From positions 66,520-130,519 of the forward strand of contig DXVO01000028.1 of the NCBI GenBank assembly GCA_019417325.1: a DNA stretch of 64,000 nucleotides, in the 5' to 3' direction. Both the position numbers and the translations under genes were made by a program. Below are positions 8,172 through 16,781 of this stretch, piece after piece. The notes below the pieces were generated by a model. It had not been told where the DNA came from. It saw nothing but the letters and a program-made list of their open reading frames with translations, and ran no database searches. Position 1 is the first letter of the stretch. The number at the start of each line of letters is the position of its first letter. The stretch is from Parabacteroides sp. (GTDB lineage: Bacteria > Bacteroidota > Bacteroidia > Bacteroidales > Tannerellaceae).

Positions 8172-11100
8172 TTAAAATTTCAAGTTAACACCTATCATAT
8201 ACACTCTGGCGGACGGGTAATAACCCAAGTCTACACCCTTACCCCATGTTGTTCCGGCAGAATAACCGATTTCCGGATCCATACCTGGATATTTTGTAAA
8301 TGTAAACAAGTTCTGTCCTGTGATATAAAGCCGGGCTTGACCCACTGGAATCTTCGGCATTAGCTGTTTGAAATCGTAGCCGAGGGTAATGTTCTGGATT
8401 TTAAAATAATCCGCATTTTCAATATTTATATCCGAGAAATAGTTCCAGTTCGGATGGCTGGCACTATTCAAACGCGGATAACGGTTTGAAGTACCTTCCC
8501 CATGCCAACGCTGGAAGATGTCTTGTGTATTAAAGGAACGTATCGAACGTGCTACCTGGTGGCCAAAAGCCCCATACGTATTAATAGCCAAATCTAAACC
8601 TTTCCATGAGAAGTTTGCATTAAAGCCGATGGTTACTTTCGGGTTCGGATTACCTATCATGGTTTTATCGCCTTCATCAATCACACCGCTATTGTCGTTG
8701 TCCACAAAAATAAGGTCACCAACTTTTGCTCCATTTAATTTCACAGGCGTATTCGCTAATTGTTCTGCATTCTGGAATACACCAGCAGTTTTATATCCCC
8801 AAAAGTAACCGATAGGATAACCAACTTGTGCGCGGAAAATCTCAGGAGTACCATCCATCAATACATTTGCAGGACCATTGATAATTCCTTCTTCATTGGC
8901 AATAGACAGTACTTCGTTTTTATTTGAAGTCAAATTGAACTGCAACCCGTAATTAAAGTCCTGTACTCTGTCATTCCAGCTAAAAGCAACTTCCACACCT
9001 CTGTTTCTCACATCTCCACCATTGATCATCGGAGCGTCTGTTCCCCAAATATCCAATCCCGGAGCCTGGACCAACCAGTCTACTGTTTTCTTTACATACC
9101 AGTCAAATGTGATACCTAAGCGAGAACCTAAGAACCTGGAATCGAATCCGATATTTGTTTGTTCCGAAGTTTCCCATTTAATATCGGAATTTGCCAACTG
9201 TTTCAAATAAGCACCTGTATAATACTGGTCTTTATCCAATCCGAAGCCATAAGGGGCATAAAGATTGATTTGCGGGGAATATTGGAAAGCGCCGATATTA
9301 CAGTTACCATTCTGTCCCCAGCTTGCCCTGATTTTGAAGAAGTCTATGAAGTCTTTCGTGGAAGCCATAAACTTTTCATTCGTCATCACCCAACCGGCCG
9401 AAACTGAAGGGAAATAGCCCCATCGGTTTCCCCGTGCAAAGTTTGAGGAACCATCCATACGCATAATCAAAGAAAGCATATAAGTCTCTTTCAGGTTATA
9501 ATTAATACGTCCGAAGAAAGAGGCCAAAGAACCTTCATTCCAATGTGAACCGCTAACGGATTTTAAGTTACTGTTCGTATTGGTTGTATTATTAATATAA
9601 GCATATTCAAATGAACCCGGGAACAATGAATTTGCATTCGAACCGCCAACAGATTCGCCGATACCTGTTTTCTCCAATGATTGGCCTAATACAACATCAA
9701 AATTATGAATATCCTTTATTTTGAAGACATAAGATAACGTATTGTCCAATGTCCATCCGAATCCATTAAAAGCGGACTGGTCTACCTGGTCGTTCGAACG
9801 TGTATTGGAAGATGACAACTGATAAGCCGGAACATACTGACGATACATCCCATCTTCTTTTTTATAGCTGTAACTACTTCTAAATATCAAATTCTTAATC
9901 GGTTGGATTTCCAGATAAACATTTGCAGACAAAGAATAGCTTTTATCCTTATTCATCCCGCGGCTATAAACCATTTCAGCGATGGGGTTGTAAGTCGTAC
10001 CTTCTATATCCCACTGATCTGCCAATTTATCTGCCTGTTCATAGAACCCTCCGTTCTTATTATATACAGGCATCAATGGGGAAGTTGTCAGCATATTATG
10101 AATATCATTCCAATAAATATCATCAATTCCGATACCATTTTTCAGTTTATGGGTGAAAGTCAGATTTTCTCCAATCTTAATTGCATCAAAATCTTTTATT
10201 TTCAGGAATACATAATTTGAATTGATACGGGCTGTATAACGTTCGAAGTTCGGACTTGCCTGTTTTCCTAAAACACCATCCTGAGAGGTATAAGAAAAAC
10301 CTAATGAATAAGTACTTGCATCAGTTCCTCCGGTCATATTTACAGCATGGCTATATACCAACGCATTTTTATTTCGTATTTCATCCAGCCAGTTTGTTCC
10401 TTCGAAAGTGCCATCCATTATCTGTTTGTATATAACAGGTAATCTTTTTGCATAATCAAAAGCAGGGGTTCCTTCATTGAAGTTAACCTCATTCTGCATA
10501 GCCATATATTCCTTTGCATTCAATGCTGTAGGCATTTTATAGACATTCTGTATTCCATAATAGCCATCGTATGAAATTTTAGGTTTACCGGCCTTTCCCT
10601 GTTTGGTAGTGATGAGGATAACACCATTGGCAGCACGGGCTCCATAAATCGCAGCAGATGCGGCATCCTTAAGTATATCTACAGATTCGATATCCGATTG
10701 ATTCAAATTCTGTATATCACCGCCAGCGACACCGTCGATAACATACAACGGAGTTGAATTTCCGGTTGTACCCAATCCACGGATATTTACTTTATACCCT
10801 TCGCCCGGCATACCTGAATTAGGCGTAATGTTTACACCCGGAGATTGACTTTGAAGGGCCCCTAATACATCAACGGTATTTAGTTTTTCAATAGCAGCAC
10901 CCGAAACCTGGACTGTAGCTCCTGTTATTAATTTTTTCTGTTGTACTCCATATCCCATGACAACTACATTGTCCAAAGCCTGGCTATTTTCTTTCAACGT
11001 AACATTGATTGTCGTATGAGATTCAACTTTTATTTCCTGAGTAAGAAATCCTAAGTATGAGAATACAAGAATATCTCCCCTCTTTACATTAATGGAATAT

Positions 11101-11318
11101 TTCCCATTCAAATCGGTTAGTACCCCGGTTGAAGTACCTTTTACAATAATTGTCGCTTCCGGTATAGGAAAGCCGTCTTCATCAATAACTTGTCCTGTAA
11201 CAGTCGTTTGCACTTTCTCCACTGGAACATTTGTTTTGCCGATACTATTCTTAGGACTCTCGGCAAAACCATAGATACCAGACAAACAAAATAGGAATAA
11301 AACAATCTGTGATTTCAT
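8172..11318 (-). CDS. SusC/RagA-family TonB-dependent outer-membrane transporter
   Basis: The 1048-residue protein has a signal peptide, then a CarboxypepD_reg-like beta-sandwich at about 38-118 (VTGQVIDEDGFPIPEATI). The plug domain starts near VVVMGYGVQQKKLITGA and includes the Sus-type sequence LYVIDGVAGGDIQNLNQSD and AAIYGARAANGVILITTK. A long beta-barrel follows and ends in an aromatic C-terminus (GVNLKF). No N-terminal STN domain is present, so it is not an obvious partner of an anti-sigma factor. It imports oligosaccharides with TonB energy. It lies 29 bp downstream of the ADP-ribosylglycohydrolase-like gene. Confidence 0.97.
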   Translation of the reverse strand: MKSQIVLFLFCLSGIYGFAESPKNSIGKTNVPVEKVQTTVTGQVIDEDGFPIPEATIIVKGTSTGVLTDLNGKYSINVKRGDILVFSYLGFLTQEIKVESHTTINVTLKENSQALDNVVVMGYGVQQKKLITGATVQVSGAAIEKLNTVDVLGALQSQSPGVNITPNSGMPGEGYKVNIRGLGTTGNSTPLYVIDGVAGGDIQNLNQSDIESVDILKDAASAAIYGARAANGVILITTKQGKAGKPKISYDGYYGIQNVYKMPTALNAKEYMAMQNEVNFNEGTPAFDYAKRLPVIYKQIMDGTFEGTNWLDEIRNKNALVYSHAVNMTGGTDASTYSLGFSYTSQDGVLGKQASPNFERYTARINSNYVFLKIKDFDAIKIGENLTFTHKLKNGIGIDDIYWNDIHNMLTTSPLMPVYNKNGGFYEQADKLADQWDIEGTTYNPIAEMVYSRGMNKDKSYSLSANVYLEIQPIKNLIFRSSYSYKKEDGMYRQYVPAYQLSSSNTRSNDQVDQSAFNGFGWTLDNTLSYVFKIKDIHNFDVVLGQSLEKTGIGESVGGSNANSLFPGSFEYAYINNTTNTNSNLKSVSGSHWNEGSLASFFGRINYNLKETYMLSLIMRMDGSSNFARGNRWGYFPSVSAGWVMTNEKFMASTKDFIDFFKIRASWGQNGNCNIGAFQYSPQINLYAPYGFGLDKDQYYTGAYLKQLANSDIKWETSEQTNIGFDSRFLGSRLGITFDWYVKKTVDWLVQAPGLDIWGTDAPMINGGDVRNRGVEVAFSWNDRVQDFNYGLQFNLTSNKNEVLSIANEEGIINGPANVLMDGTPEIFRAQVGYPIGYFWGYKTAGVFQNAEQLANTPVKLNGAKVGDLIFVDNDNSGVIDEGDKTMIGNPNPKVTIGFNANFSWKGLDLAINTYGAFGHQVARSIRSFNTQDIFQRWHGEGTSNRYPRLNSASHPNWNYFSDINIENADYFKIQNITLGYDFKQLMPKIPVGQARLYITGQNLFTFTKYPGMDPEIGYSAGTTWGKGVDLGYYPSARVYMIGVNLKF

Positions 11319-11347
11319 AACTTTTAGTTTTAAGTTTAAAAGATATT

Positions 11348-12898
11348 TTATGAATGATTTTTATCTGTATCAGAATAGATTAACGCTTCACTACAATTAA
11401 CCGTGACATCTTTTTGAGGATTCAGCCACTTGAATGTTACCGTATGTTTTCCCTTCGGTAATTGATATTTCCAGAATAACTCATGCCGGCGGGTGGTATA
11501 AGAAGCAGGCAGATTCGCTTTTTCAACCAATTGACCATCAATATACATTTCTACCACAGCCACATATTGAGCATCATTGCCATCAACCGCACCCTTAAAA
11601 ACAACTCCGGTTCCTTCAAACTCAATACCAGCTTTATCTATCGGTTCATCGATATTTATAGTTCGCACAGGATAAATTCCTTCGAAGGCTTTTTCATAAC
11701 GAACAGCTACAGGTTGCTGGCATTTTATTAATATATTATCTCCTTCAATAGAGCCACCATGACGTTCAATCATTTGTAATGCCTGGTTGAAACTCATCCG
11801 GTATGTTTTATTCAATGATATATCGGTATAGGCAAAATTCATATCTTCCACCTCTTTCAGGTTTTTCAACCAACGGTCAGGTATTTGGCTATATCCTAAG
11901 ATTGTTCCTAATATTCCTGCAGCAGAAGCCGGATTGCAATCAGAATCCTGTCCGCAACGGGTTGCAATATCCATCGTTTTAAACCAATCTCCTTCGCCAT
12001 ACAACAGGCCTATCAGGATATAAGCGCTGTTAATCGTTGCATCTATATTAAAAGGATAAAAGACACCATCCGGACAGCCTATATCCGAACTCCATTTCTT
12101 TTCGCATTCAAACCAAGTCCGCTTCCAATCATTCGGGAATTCTTTATGCCAACGAATTACATCGCTCATACATTTATAATAAGAACTCTGCTCCGGAATA
12201 GTCTTCAAAGCCTCTGTTACGATAAACTCAATATCATCCGAGATAAAAGAAAGCGTATACATAGCTCCTACATAAACCCCGCCATACCAGCCATCGCCAT
12301 AGTTCATAATATGTCCGATCTTATCTGAAATCTCAGATGCAGCATTCGGCATACCAGGAGACATTAAACCGGCATAATCGGCCTCTATCTGATAGTCGAT
12401 ATCATCTGCATGGGGATTATTAAGCCAGTGTCCGGATGCCGGAGGCATAATACCTTGAAGAATATTGTAACGTGCTGCTTGATTGGCATGCCATAGTGTA
12501 TATCCGGCAGTTGCAAACGCCATAGCAAATGAATCGATAGGGGCATCCAGACCTAAACGGTCGAAGACTTCCACAAATGTCAAATCCATATACACATCGT
12601 CATACAATCCGGGAGCATTTTCATACCATTGTTTAATGTAACCATCCGGCCATTCTATTGGAACATAATCCTGTATCATCGTTCCACAATAGCGAAATTC
12701 AGTAGGTCCGCCATAGGTACATCCAATGGTTTGGCCTGCCCATCCTCCTTTAATTTTATCCATTAATTTTTCTTTGCTAATAGCAAACTCAACCGGATAA
12801 GTAGTTTTATTATTTTTCTGATCCTGCTTGTTTGGGGTGCAGGAAACAACTCCCAGCAAGTAAATTGCTGAGAACGCTGTGAGAATTAATTTTTTCAT
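11348..12898 (-). CDS. Secreted ADP-ribosylglycohydrolase-fold lipoprotein, first gene of the PUL
   Basis: This 516-residue protein has a lipobox ending at Cys20 (GVVSC). It then shows the ADP-ribosylglycohydrolase (ARH) fold: KIKGGWAGQTIGCTYGGPTE, an acidic metal site YDDVYMDLTF (Asp100, Asp101, Asp105) and GQDSDCNPASAAGILG with Asp318 and Asp320. These resemble the two metal-binding motifs of ARH enzymes, although the first is DDVYMD rather than the usual DDT. A beta-sandwich of about 110 residues follows at the C-terminus and may bind carbohydrate. Secreted ARH-fold proteins occur in PULs and may act as glycosidases rather than on ADP-ribosylated protein; that is an inference. It is the promoter-proximal gene of the operon. 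Confidence 0.82.
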   Translation of the reverse strand: MKKLILTAFSAIYLLGVVSCTPNKQDQKNNKTTYPVEFAISKEKLMDKIKGGWAGQTIGCTYGGPTEFRYCGTMIQDYVPIEWPDGYIKQWYENAPGLYDDVYMDLTFVEVFDRLGLDAPIDSFAMAFATAGYTLWHANQAARYNILQGIMPPASGHWLNNPHADDIDYQIEADYAGLMSPGMPNAASEISDKIGHIMNYGDGWYGGVYVGAMYTLSFISDDIEFIVTEALKTIPEQSSYYKCMSDVIRWHKEFPNDWKRTWFECEKKWSSDIGCPDGVFYPFNIDATINSAYILIGLLYGEGDWFKTMDIATRCGQDSDCNPASAAGILGTILGYSQIPDRWLKNLKEVEDMNFAYTDISLNKTYRMSFNQALQMIERHGGSIEGDNILIKCQQPVAVRYEKAFEGIYPVRTINIDEPIDKAGIEFEGTGVVFKGAVDGNDAQYVAVVEMYIDGQLVEKANLPASYTTRRHELFWKYQLPKGKHTVTFKWLNPQKDVTVNCSEALIYSDTDKNHS

Positions 12899-12936
12899 GA
12901 TATCTCCGATTTATTATATAAACATTCAATTCTACT

Positions 12937-13186
12937 TCAAACTCTTTCGAAGCTTATATAAATTACTCCTTTTCCTAACAGTAAGATTTGTGATGAAGCC
13001 ATAGCTCCAAGTAGAGATGCATTGTCGAAAAAGCAACCATCAACAGCGGTTGTTCCGACTATATCTTTTTTGTATATAAATGCTGCTTGTTGTACAAAAC
13101 AATGGAACCATGGTTCCAAGACGAAAAAGGATAATTCGACTCTGTTTTTGAAATATTTGCTTTGTTTTCATATCATTTGTTTCCAT
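12937..13186 (-). pseudogene. Possible decayed gene or leader ORF upstream of the PUL
   Basis: Two overlapping minus-strand frames lie in the leader. One starts with ATG at 13186 (METNDMKTKQIFQKQSR) and stops at 13040. The other spans 13119-12937 and ends in DNASLLGAMASSQILLLGK and then a stop. Both frames read similar words where they overlap (one has SSIYIQKRYSRNN, the other AAFIYKKDIVGTT), so a frameshift could join them. The DNASLLGAMA phrase is faintly like the C-terminus of ROK-family sugar kinases or regulators. I do not recognise a real gene, and the region may simply be untranslated leader. Confidence 0.22.
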
Positions 13187-13213
13187 AATAAGTATAGCAT
13201 TAAAAAGGTGATA

Positions 13214-13221
13214 CAAATATA
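13214..13221 (-). promoter_or_regulatory. -7 box of the PUL promoter
   Basis: TATATTTG on the minus strand matches the Bacteroidetes -7 consensus TAnnTTTG. It would start transcription near 13207 and leave a leader of about 310 nt before the first PUL gene. No convincing -33 element was identified. Confidence 0.5.
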
Positions 13222-13271
13222 AGTTCATATTCCATTCTACTTTATACATAAATTCTTCATATAGATAAACC

Positions 13272-13299
13272 TAAATCACAGGTAATTACCTGTGATTTA
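13272..13299. promoter_or_regulatory. Perfect 28-bp palindrome, candidate operator
   Basis: The sequence is self-complementary over 14-bp arms with no loop, centred between 13285 and 13286, with core CACAGGTAATTACCTGTG. A stem without a loop and without a T-tract is a poor terminator, so a dimeric protein site is more likely. It lies 51-85 bp upstream of the PUL -7 box. Confidence 0.55.
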
Positions 13300-13315
13300 A
13301 TCTAATTAATTAGAT
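13300..13315. promoter_or_regulatory. Perfect 16-bp palindrome abutting the 28-bp palindrome
   Basis: ATCTAATTAATTAGAT is exactly self-complementary and begins at the base after the neighbouring palindrome ends. Its core is unrelated in sequence to the first. Together they make a 44-bp block of uninterrupted symmetry upstream of the PUL. Confidence 0.5.
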
Positions 13316-13505
13316 TACAAACAAATACAAAAACACAATTAACATAATTCGGTCTATTTTACAACTATTATAAGCAATAGTTAAAATTAATATGTATATC
13401 CATTTATATACAAACCATCACATAAGATTGATATATAGCTCATTATATCATTCACACAATCGGTATATAATACTAAAAGGAGAAATAACGATCAAAACAA
13501 AAAAA

Positions 13506-13539
13506 TTCCAGTTATTCTTGCAATGAAGAATAGCTGGAA
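13506..13539 (-). terminator. Rho-independent terminator of the thioredoxin gene
   Basis: A 14-bp stem with one G-U pair (13506-13519 with 13526-13539) and a 6-nt loop is followed on the minus strand by a run of seven T. It ends the transcript of the thioredoxin gene 36 bp beyond its stop. Confidence 0.85.
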
Positions 13540-13575
13540 CCGCATAAAATATATCTACAAAGAGTAAGTTCTTAT

Positions 13576-13875
13576 TTAATCTATAAATTTTTTCAATTGC
13601 TGTGTCAAAGCATTTTTATCCATCACTCCGGAAGTACGCCAAAGGATTTCTCCCTTTTTGAAGACGATCAATGTAGGAACAGCCTGTATCCTGTACTGAG
13701 CGGACAAGGCTTCATTCTTATCCACATCTATCTTTAATACACGTATCTGTCCAATTAATTCTTTTCCCACAGTTTCCACTGTCGGGCTCAATACTTTACA
13801 AGGACCGCACCAGGTAGCGAAGAAGTCTACCAACACAGGTTTATCGCCATTTATAATGTCATTAAAAGTTTCCAT
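13576..13875 (-). CDS. trxA: Thioredoxin
   Basis: This 99-residue protein is a single thioredoxin domain with the active site WCGPC (Cys23 and Cys26) and the cis-proline segment QAVPTLIVF. It lacks a signal peptide, so it acts in the cytoplasm as a disulfide reductase served by thioredoxin reductase. A clear ribosome site (AGGAG) precedes the ATG at 13875. It is a monocistronic unit, divergent from topB and closed by its own terminator. Bacteroidales carry several thioredoxins, so the symbol is by family rather than by proven orthology. Confidence 0.93.
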   Translation of the reverse strand: METFNDIINGDKPVLVDFFATWCGPCKVLSPTVETVGKELIGQIRVLKIDVDKNEALSAQYRIQAVPTLIVFKKGEILWRTSGVMDKNALTQQLKKFID

Positions 13876-13988
13876 GTTTTTTCTCCTATTTTGTTTTGTA
13901 CGTATAACATAGATTATGAATCTACTTACCTATACAACATTAATCCGTATGACAATGTTTACAGTGGGCAAAGTTCGTAATTTTTTCC

Positions 13989-13996
13989 TACTTTTG
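13989..13996 (+). promoter_or_regulatory. -7 box of topB promoter
   Basis: TACTTTTG matches TAnnTTTG and lies 31 bp before the ATG at 14027. It lies downstream of the earlier in-frame ATG at 13916, so it argues against the longer reading of topB. Confidence 0.6.
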
Positions 13997-14026
13997 TATG
14001 CTTATTACGAAAGGATTAGTTTACAG

Positions 14027-16096
14027 ATGAAAGTATGTATTGCTGAAAAGCCCAGTGTAGCACGCGAAATAGCCGAAGTACTCGGGGCGACGAAAAAGAT
14101 GAACGGATATATCGAAGGAAACGGATACCAGGTAACCTGGACATTCGGTCATCTCTGTACACTAAAAGAACCTCAGGAATATACCGAAAGCTGGAAACGA
14201 TGGAGCCTCAGTGCCCTTCCGATGATACCTCCCCGCTTTGGTATCAAATTGATTGATAATCCTACCTACGAGCAACAGTTCAAAGTGATTGAAAATCTGA
14301 TGCAGAATGCGGAAATGGTTATCAACTGTGGTGATGCCGGACAGGAAGGAGAACTCATACAACGTTGGGTGATGCAAAAAGCCGGATGTAAATGCCCGGT
14401 TTATCGCCTATGGATTTCTTCGCTTACTGAAGAAGCTATCCGCGAAGGTTTCCAGAAACTAAAAGATCAGACGGAATTTGCCAAACTATACGAAGCCGGA
14501 CTTTCAAGAGCGATAGGCGATTGGCTGTTGGGAATGAATGCCACCCGTTTATATACCATTAAATACGGTCAAAACCGGCAAGTGCTTTCTATCGGAAGAG
14601 TCCAGACTCCTACCCTTGCCCTGATAGTGAACCGGCAAGCTGAAATCGATAATTTCAAACCGGAACCTTACTGGGAATTGAAAACAGTCTACCGCAATAC
14701 GACCTTTTCCGCTACCAAAGGTAAATTTACAAAGAAAGAAGAAGGGGAAGCTTTTCTGGAAATCGTACAACAGGAAGATTTTACCGTCACCAGCATATCC
14801 GAAAAAAAAGGGAAAGAGTATGCTCCCCGCCTTTTCGACCTTACATCATTACAGGTGGAATGCAACAAAAAGTTTGCTTTCACTGCCGATGATACATTAA
14901 AGTTAATCCAGTCGCTCTACGAGAAGAAGGTAACAACCTATCCTCGCGTAGATACTACTTTCCTGAGTGATGACATCTATCCGAAAGTACCGGCTACATT
15001 AAAAGGACTGGTCGACTATACGGAACTGACAACACCACTCCTGCAAGCTAAAATAAGGAAAGACAAAAGAGTATTTGATAACTCAAAAGTAACAGACCAC
15101 CACGCTATCATACCTACCGGAGTCCCGGCACGTAACCTGACAGAGAATGAGAAGAAGGTATACGACCTGGTAACACGTCGCTTCATCGCTGCATTTTATC
15201 CGGATTGCGAAATATCGACCACTACCGTATTAGGTAAAGTCGGAAAGGTAGAATTTAAGGTAACCGGAAAGCAAATCCTTAAACCGGGATGGCGTATTGT
15301 ATTCGGTGCCGAACAAAAAGATCCGGATGCCGAGCAGAATGAGGAAGAAGGTGTACTGCCTGATTTCGTGAAAGGTGAAAGCGGTCCGCATAAACCTACT
15401 TTGGGTGAGAAATGGACACAACCTCCCAAGCCTTATACGGAAGCGACTTTGCTCCGTGCAATGGAAACAGCAGGAAAACTGGTTGATAACGATGAACTGC
15501 GGGATGCTTTGAAAGAAAACGGTATCGGCCGTCCTTCCACCCGTGCTGCTATTATAGAAACATTATTCAAACGTAACTACATCCGTAAGGAACGAAAGAA
15601 CTTGTATCCTACCGCTACCGGTGTGGAACTGATTGGTACGATTCACGAAGAATTGCTGAAAAGTGCGGAACTGACCGGCCTTTGGGAGAAAAAACTTCGC
15701 CAGATTGAACGGGGAACTTACGAAGCCCGTACATTCCTTGAAGAGCTGAAAGTTATGGTACAGCAAGTGGTCTTCAATGTTTTATCCGACCAGACAGGAC
15801 GAACCATCACAATTGAAACACTTGCAAAGGAAGTTCCTAAGGAAGAAAAAGAAAAGAAAGAAAAAAAGCCCCGTAAACCTCGTGCAAAAAAAGAAGTACA
15901 GCCAGAGAACACAGAGCAACCTCCGGCAAAACCCATATGTCCTGTTTGCAAAAAAGGAAGTATCCTACGTGGCAAAACGGCTTATGGCTGTTCCGAGTAT
16001 AAGAACGGGTGTGCCTTCCGGATGGATTATGCTACTTACGGCGAAGGACTGAGTGATGAGGAGCTGATAAAAATCATCAAGGAGCTTGGAAAATAG
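14027..16096 (+). CDS. topB: DNA topoisomerase III
   Basis: I place the start at ATG 14027, where the protein begins MKVCIAEKPSVAREIAEVLG as in the family. A frame open to 13916 would add 37 unconserved residues and include the promoter box. The 689-residue product has an N-terminal TOPRIM domain (GDAGQEGE, Asp103 and Glu108), the topoisomerase IA core with catalytic Tyr305 in TTYPRVDTTFL, and a C-terminal basic linker. It ends in a zinc ribbon (CPVCKKGSI and CSEYKNGC). It is a type IA enzyme that relaxes and decatenates single-stranded or hemicatenated DNA. A separate upstream promoter and the divergent trxA make it an independent unit. Confidence 0.95.
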   Translation: MKVCIAEKPSVAREIAEVLGATKKMNGYIEGNGYQVTWTFGHLCTLKEPQEYTESWKRWSLSALPMIPPRFGIKLIDNPTYEQQFKVIENLMQNAEMVINCGDAGQEGELIQRWVMQKAGCKCPVYRLWISSLTEEAIREGFQKLKDQTEFAKLYEAGLSRAIGDWLLGMNATRLYTIKYGQNRQVLSIGRVQTPTLALIVNRQAEIDNFKPEPYWELKTVYRNTTFSATKGKFTKKEEGEAFLEIVQQEDFTVTSISEKKGKEYAPRLFDLTSLQVECNKKFAFTADDTLKLIQSLYEKKVTTYPRVDTTFLSDDIYPKVPATLKGLVDYTELTTPLLQAKIRKDKRVFDNSKVTDHHAIIPTGVPARNLTENEKKVYDLVTRRFIAAFYPDCEISTTTVLGKVGKVEFKVTGKQILKPGWRIVFGAEQKDPDAEQNEEEGVLPDFVKGESGPHKPTLGEKWTQPPKPYTEATLLRAMETAGKLVDNDELRDALKENGIGRPSTRAAIIETLFKRNYIRKERKNLYPTATGVELIGTIHEELLKSAELTGLWEKKLRQIERGTYEARTFLEELKVMVQQVVFNVLSDQTGRTITIETLAKEVPKEEKEKKEKKPRKPRAKKEVQPENTEQPPAKPICPVCKKGSILRGKTAYGCSEYKNGCAFRMDYATYGEGLSDEELIKIIKELGK

Positions 16097-16145
16097 ATTT
16101 GAAACACAAAGATTGCATTCTTAATCCATACTAAGCCAAAATATG

Positions 16146-16153
16146 TACTTTTG
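16146..16153 (+). promoter_or_regulatory. -7 box of NUDIX gene promoter
   Basis: TACTTTTG matches the Bacteroidetes -7 consensus 32 bp upstream of the ATG at 16186, in the gap after topB. Confidence 0.55.
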
Positions 16154-16185
16154 CATGTACAATAAAAATAATAGTTTATCAATCT

Positions 16186-16677
16186 ATGAAAGAAGAATGG
16201 TTTCCTCTCGTTAACGAAGCAGGCGAAACAATAGGGAAAGCAACGCGCAAAGAATGCCATAGCGGTTCCAAATTATTACATCCGGTCGTTCATCTGCATA
16301 TCTTCAATGATGCGGGTGACTTATATTTGCAGAAACGGTCTATGACCAAAGATATTCAACCCGGAAAATGGGATACGGCAGTAGGCGGCCATGTCGATTT
16401 AGGCGAAACAGTGGAAGAAGCACTACGCCGGGAAGTACGGGAAGAGTTGGGTATCACCGATTTCATTCCTCAACTTATTACCCGCTATATCTTTGAATCC
16501 GAAATTGAAAAGGAACTGGTCAACTCATTCCGCACTATTTATAATGGAGCAATTACCCCTGACCCTTCCGAATTGGATGGAGGACGTTTTTGGACAGCAA
16601 CAGAGATAAAAGACAATTTAGGAAAAAACATTTTCACACCTAACTTTGAAAAAGAATACCAACGCCTTTTCTTATAA
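16186..16677 (+). CDS. NUDIX hydrolase
   Basis: The 163-residue protein has a complete Nudix box at residues 68-90 (GHVDLGETVEEALRREVREE then LGI), including the REVREE metal-binding glutamates. The N-terminal part (GETIGKATRKECHSGSKLLH, VVHLHIFN) resembles the YfcD/IPP-isomerase-like branch of the family. It should hydrolyse a nucleoside diphosphate linked to another group; the substrate cannot be read from sequence. It has its own promoter and converges on the HD-domain gene, with an inverted repeat between them. Confidence 0.88.
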   Translation: MKEEWFPLVNEAGETIGKATRKECHSGSKLLHPVVHLHIFNDAGDLYLQKRSMTKDIQPGKWDTAVGGHVDLGETVEEALRREVREELGITDFIPQLITRYIFESEIEKELVNSFRTIYNGAITPDPSELDGGRFWTATEIKDNLGKNIFTPNFEKEYQRLFL

Positions 16678-16696
16678 ACCGGGGATACATGCCCCA

Positions 16697-16766
16697 TTTT
16701 TAAAACATAGGTGTTTTGAATGCAAAGCATATATGTTTTGAAATCAAAACACCTATGTTTTAAAAA
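16697..16766. repeat. 23-bp perfect inverted repeat with an extra internal repeat unit
   Basis: Arms 16697-16719 and 16744-16766 are exact inverted copies (core AAAACATAGGTGTTTTGA). The 24-nt spacer holds a third, imperfect copy in the same direction as the left arm (CATATATGTTTTGAAATC). It lies between the convergent NUDIX and HD genes. It may act as a bidirectional terminator, but the internal copy suggests a small repetitive element. Confidence 0.7.
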
Positions 16767-16781
16767 CGACTGTAAAGAGTA

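Larger units (their letters stand above)
12899..13575. other. Long non-coding region upstream of the PUL
   Basis: This 677-bp AT-rich stretch holds, from right to left, the thioredoxin terminator, two abutting palindromes (13272-13315), the PUL promoter box and a leader with possible gene remnants. Between about 13316 and 13500 I see nothing beyond AT-rich sequence. No regulator gene (HTCS, ECF/anti-sigma, SusR-like) lies here. Confidence 0.6.

Noticed and set aside
13022..13222. Plus-strand 66-residue frame in the PUL leader
   Set aside because: It opposes the leader transcript, has no ribosome site and no recognisable content.
13916..14026. N-terminal extension of topB
   Set aside because: The added 37 residues are not conserved and contain the -7 box; the family begins at the later ATG at 14027.
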